64,000 bases of DNA from Mangifera indica (lineage: Eukaryota > Streptophyta > Magnoliopsida > Sapindales > Anacardiaceae). A program made the position numbers and the translations under genes. The notes below the pieces were generated by a model, which saw nothing but the letters and a program-made list of their open reading frames with translations, searched no databases and had not been told where the DNA came from. Every line of letters begins with the position of its first letter. The first letter of the stretch is position 1. This document shows positions 62,318-64,000 of the stretch, piece by piece. The DNA is taken from contig NC_058149.1 in the NCBI RefSeq assembly GCF_011075055.1, positions 9,306,449-9,370,448 of the forward strand, given 5' to 3'.

Positions 62318-63575
62318 AATACAAAATTTTGGCAAAACTAGTAAGTTTTGTCAAACCATATTTGATGGAATGACCATTCCAAGGATAGGAATGGCCGATC
62401 CATAACAAATAATGGTTAAACATCATCACGATAAAATGCTCGTCCCAAGGACAGATATGACCATTCCTATCATGTAGACTATAGCTTATGAAGAATGTTC
62501 ATATTGAAGTGTATTGTGTGATTGTTAATATAGGAATTGATAAAACGGTCAAGAGTGAAACCAAAGTGAACGTTCAAATTAAAAGAAAGTGAATGCCTTT
62601 ATCCAAGTTGTGAACAACATTTTTAACCATGAATATGTATAATCATTCCATAGGAGAGAACATTCTTTTTCATAAGTTATTCCACTAGTTTAAGGGATAT
62701 TATAGGTATGTAGTATTACCGAGACATGTCTAAGATAGTACATGCAGTAGGTCATGAATCATGAACATGTGTATGAGTGGCAAAAGCAAAAAGTAAGCTT
62801 AAGATAAGTTTAATAAGGGGTTTGAATACAAGTTCATAGTTTCTAGGAAAACATATTAAAGTATTTATGCATCCTATAATACATGTGTGGGATTCAATCC
62901 CAGAAAATGTAAATGTTTTTTGACACTTATGAATACATGTTTTCTCATAAAGTATTTTCATATGTGTTTTCTAAGAATGTTGTTACGAGGGTAAGCTTAT
63001 AAGATTTTTTTATACTCATGCCCTCAGTAGGGCATAACCCTCAATCGTGGCAATCTATTATGCTTGTGTGTAAGGAAAAATGGACTACATATTTATATTA
63101 CTCATGTAGTCAGGGTGTCAAATCATTGCCTTAACCTAGACCAATCGGCACAAACATATTCAATTATTAGAAAATTGTTGTTTTTTGAGAAATCCTTTCA
63201 CCAAAAGTTTTCTTATGATTTTTTATCATGCATTACATTACATGTCATCCTAGTTTAAGTCCAAATGTGTAACATAGATGACAAATTTTGATTTACAAAT
63301 GTGAATGAACACTTGTTCATGATGGAGAATGATTATTCATTCGTGAGATTGAAGATGATTAATAATGAACCGTGCTATACTTTAGCACGGGTATTCATCA
63401 CGATCTAAATCTACATAGTAGGAATGGTCGTACCTATCCTTGGGATAAACATTCCATTCACCACTGATAAGCCTAATTTTACCTAGGGATGGCCATCCCT
63501 ATTCTTGGAAGGGTCATTCCAATGCATAAGGAGTGAAGAAATTGACTAGTTTTCATCAAAATTCTCAATGTAGTT
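62318..63575. repeat. Foldback: 165-bp inverted arms around a 0.9-kb core
   Basis: The left arm at about 62318-62484 contains GGAATGACCATTCCAAGGAT, AGGAATGGCCGATCC and, further in, CGTCCCAAGGACAGATATGA then CCATTCCTATCATGTAGA. The right arm (63410-63575), read on the minus strand, gives GGAATGACCCTTCCAAGAAT, AGGGATGGCCATCCC, then ATCCCAAGGATAGGTACGAC and CCATTCCTACTATGTAGA in the same order. Each arm is itself rich in the near-palindrome GGAATGGNCATTCC. The core holds a separate short hairpin CCGTGCTA...TAGCACGG at about 63370-63391 and no coding region. The outer ends also match (AATTTTGGCAAAACTAGT against AATTTTGATGAAAACTAGT). Confidence 0.65.
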
Positions 63576-64000
63576 TGATATTGGGTGAAAAAATATTATT
63601 TATGTCATAAAAGGTGGAAAAAATGTTTTTAAGCTAAACTATGAGTGGACAATGTGGTTTACTTTTTTTTTTTTAATATCACGTAAATAATGAATTGAAA
63701 TAAGTCACAAGTTGTACTACAAGTTTCATTGTTGAGCTATATTTATTGCATCATCATTTCTATTTATTAACAAAATTGCCACAAAATGTTTTCATAGTTT
63801 AAAATTTGATTAATATTTTTTTGGTAATTCAGGAGGCAAAGCTTGAAAAACGAAAAAAGGGATATAGATTAAGGAGTTTAGACGCTTCTAAAATCATATT
63901 ATAAAATCTCTTAAAGGTTAGGAGGGACTTCAAAAAACATAAAGAAAATGTCTACAAAGGCAAGCCTCTTTTTTGTAATCCAATTTGCTTCATAATTTGT
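63576..64000. other. Right end of window, no feature recognised
   Basis: AT-rich sequence; the short frames have no recognisable domain. Confidence 0.4.

Overview
The window is nuclear DNA from a flowering plant, most likely a eudicot. The genes are broken by short GT-AG introns, the spacers are very AT-rich, and the recognisable proteins are plant-specific: the ERECTA receptor kinase, plant G-alpha GPA1, a plastid chalcone-isomerase-fold fatty-acid-binding protein, an RLCK-VII kinase, a GH9 class B endoglucanase and an OXS3-like protein. All identities come from reading the translations; no database search was possible. Exon borders were set by hand from splice signals and frame continuity, and each full gene model closes in frame.

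Layout from left to right. The 3' part of ERECTA (+) runs from 126 to 1428, with its leucine-rich-repeat half outside the window. About 13 kb of degraded transposons follow, holding a tRNA-derived SINE-like unit, a Ty3/gypsy gag scrap, a Ty1/copia RNase H scrap and a broken 3' fragment of a class XI myosin gene. An OXS3-like gene (-) lies at 14.6-15.6 kb. A repeat-filled spacer leads to a GH9 endoglucanase (-) at 22.5-24.5 kb. Next come a dead hAT transposase and a large compound inverted-repeat element, then FAP2-like (-) at 29.9-32.7 kb, a dead copia reverse transcriptase, GPA1 (-) at 37.8-42.5 kb, an alpha/beta hydrolase (-) at 45.3-47.3 kb, and an ARSK1-like kinase (+) at 54.9-56.6 kb. From 56.6 kb to the end I see only repeats, including a 1.25-kb foldback.

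The genes do not form an operon or a single pathway, but their order matters. From my knowledge of the Arabidopsis map, ERECTA, FAP2, GPA1 and ARSK1 are near neighbours on chromosome 2 (At2g26330, 26310, 26300, 26290), and the same order appears here stretched over about 56 kb. ERECTA and GPA1 are both plasma-membrane signalling components that affect organ shape and immunity. Their linkage is old, and the spacing here comes from inserted transposons and three or more extra genes.

The most notable uncharacterised material is the repeat content. There are (i) at least eight copies or fragments of a long-inverted-repeat family whose ends resemble GNCCAAANGACTTATTCCC, (ii) a family of about 150-bp AT-rich palindromic MITEs in a dozen or more copies, (iii) a roughly 660-bp element with TAA target duplications and GTAAATAC ends, (iv) a family rich in ATACGATA-type words, one copy of which sits inside a hydrolase intron, and (v) a 1.25-kb foldback at the right end. 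I found no CRISPR array, rRNA, intact tRNA gene or convincing new multi-gene system.
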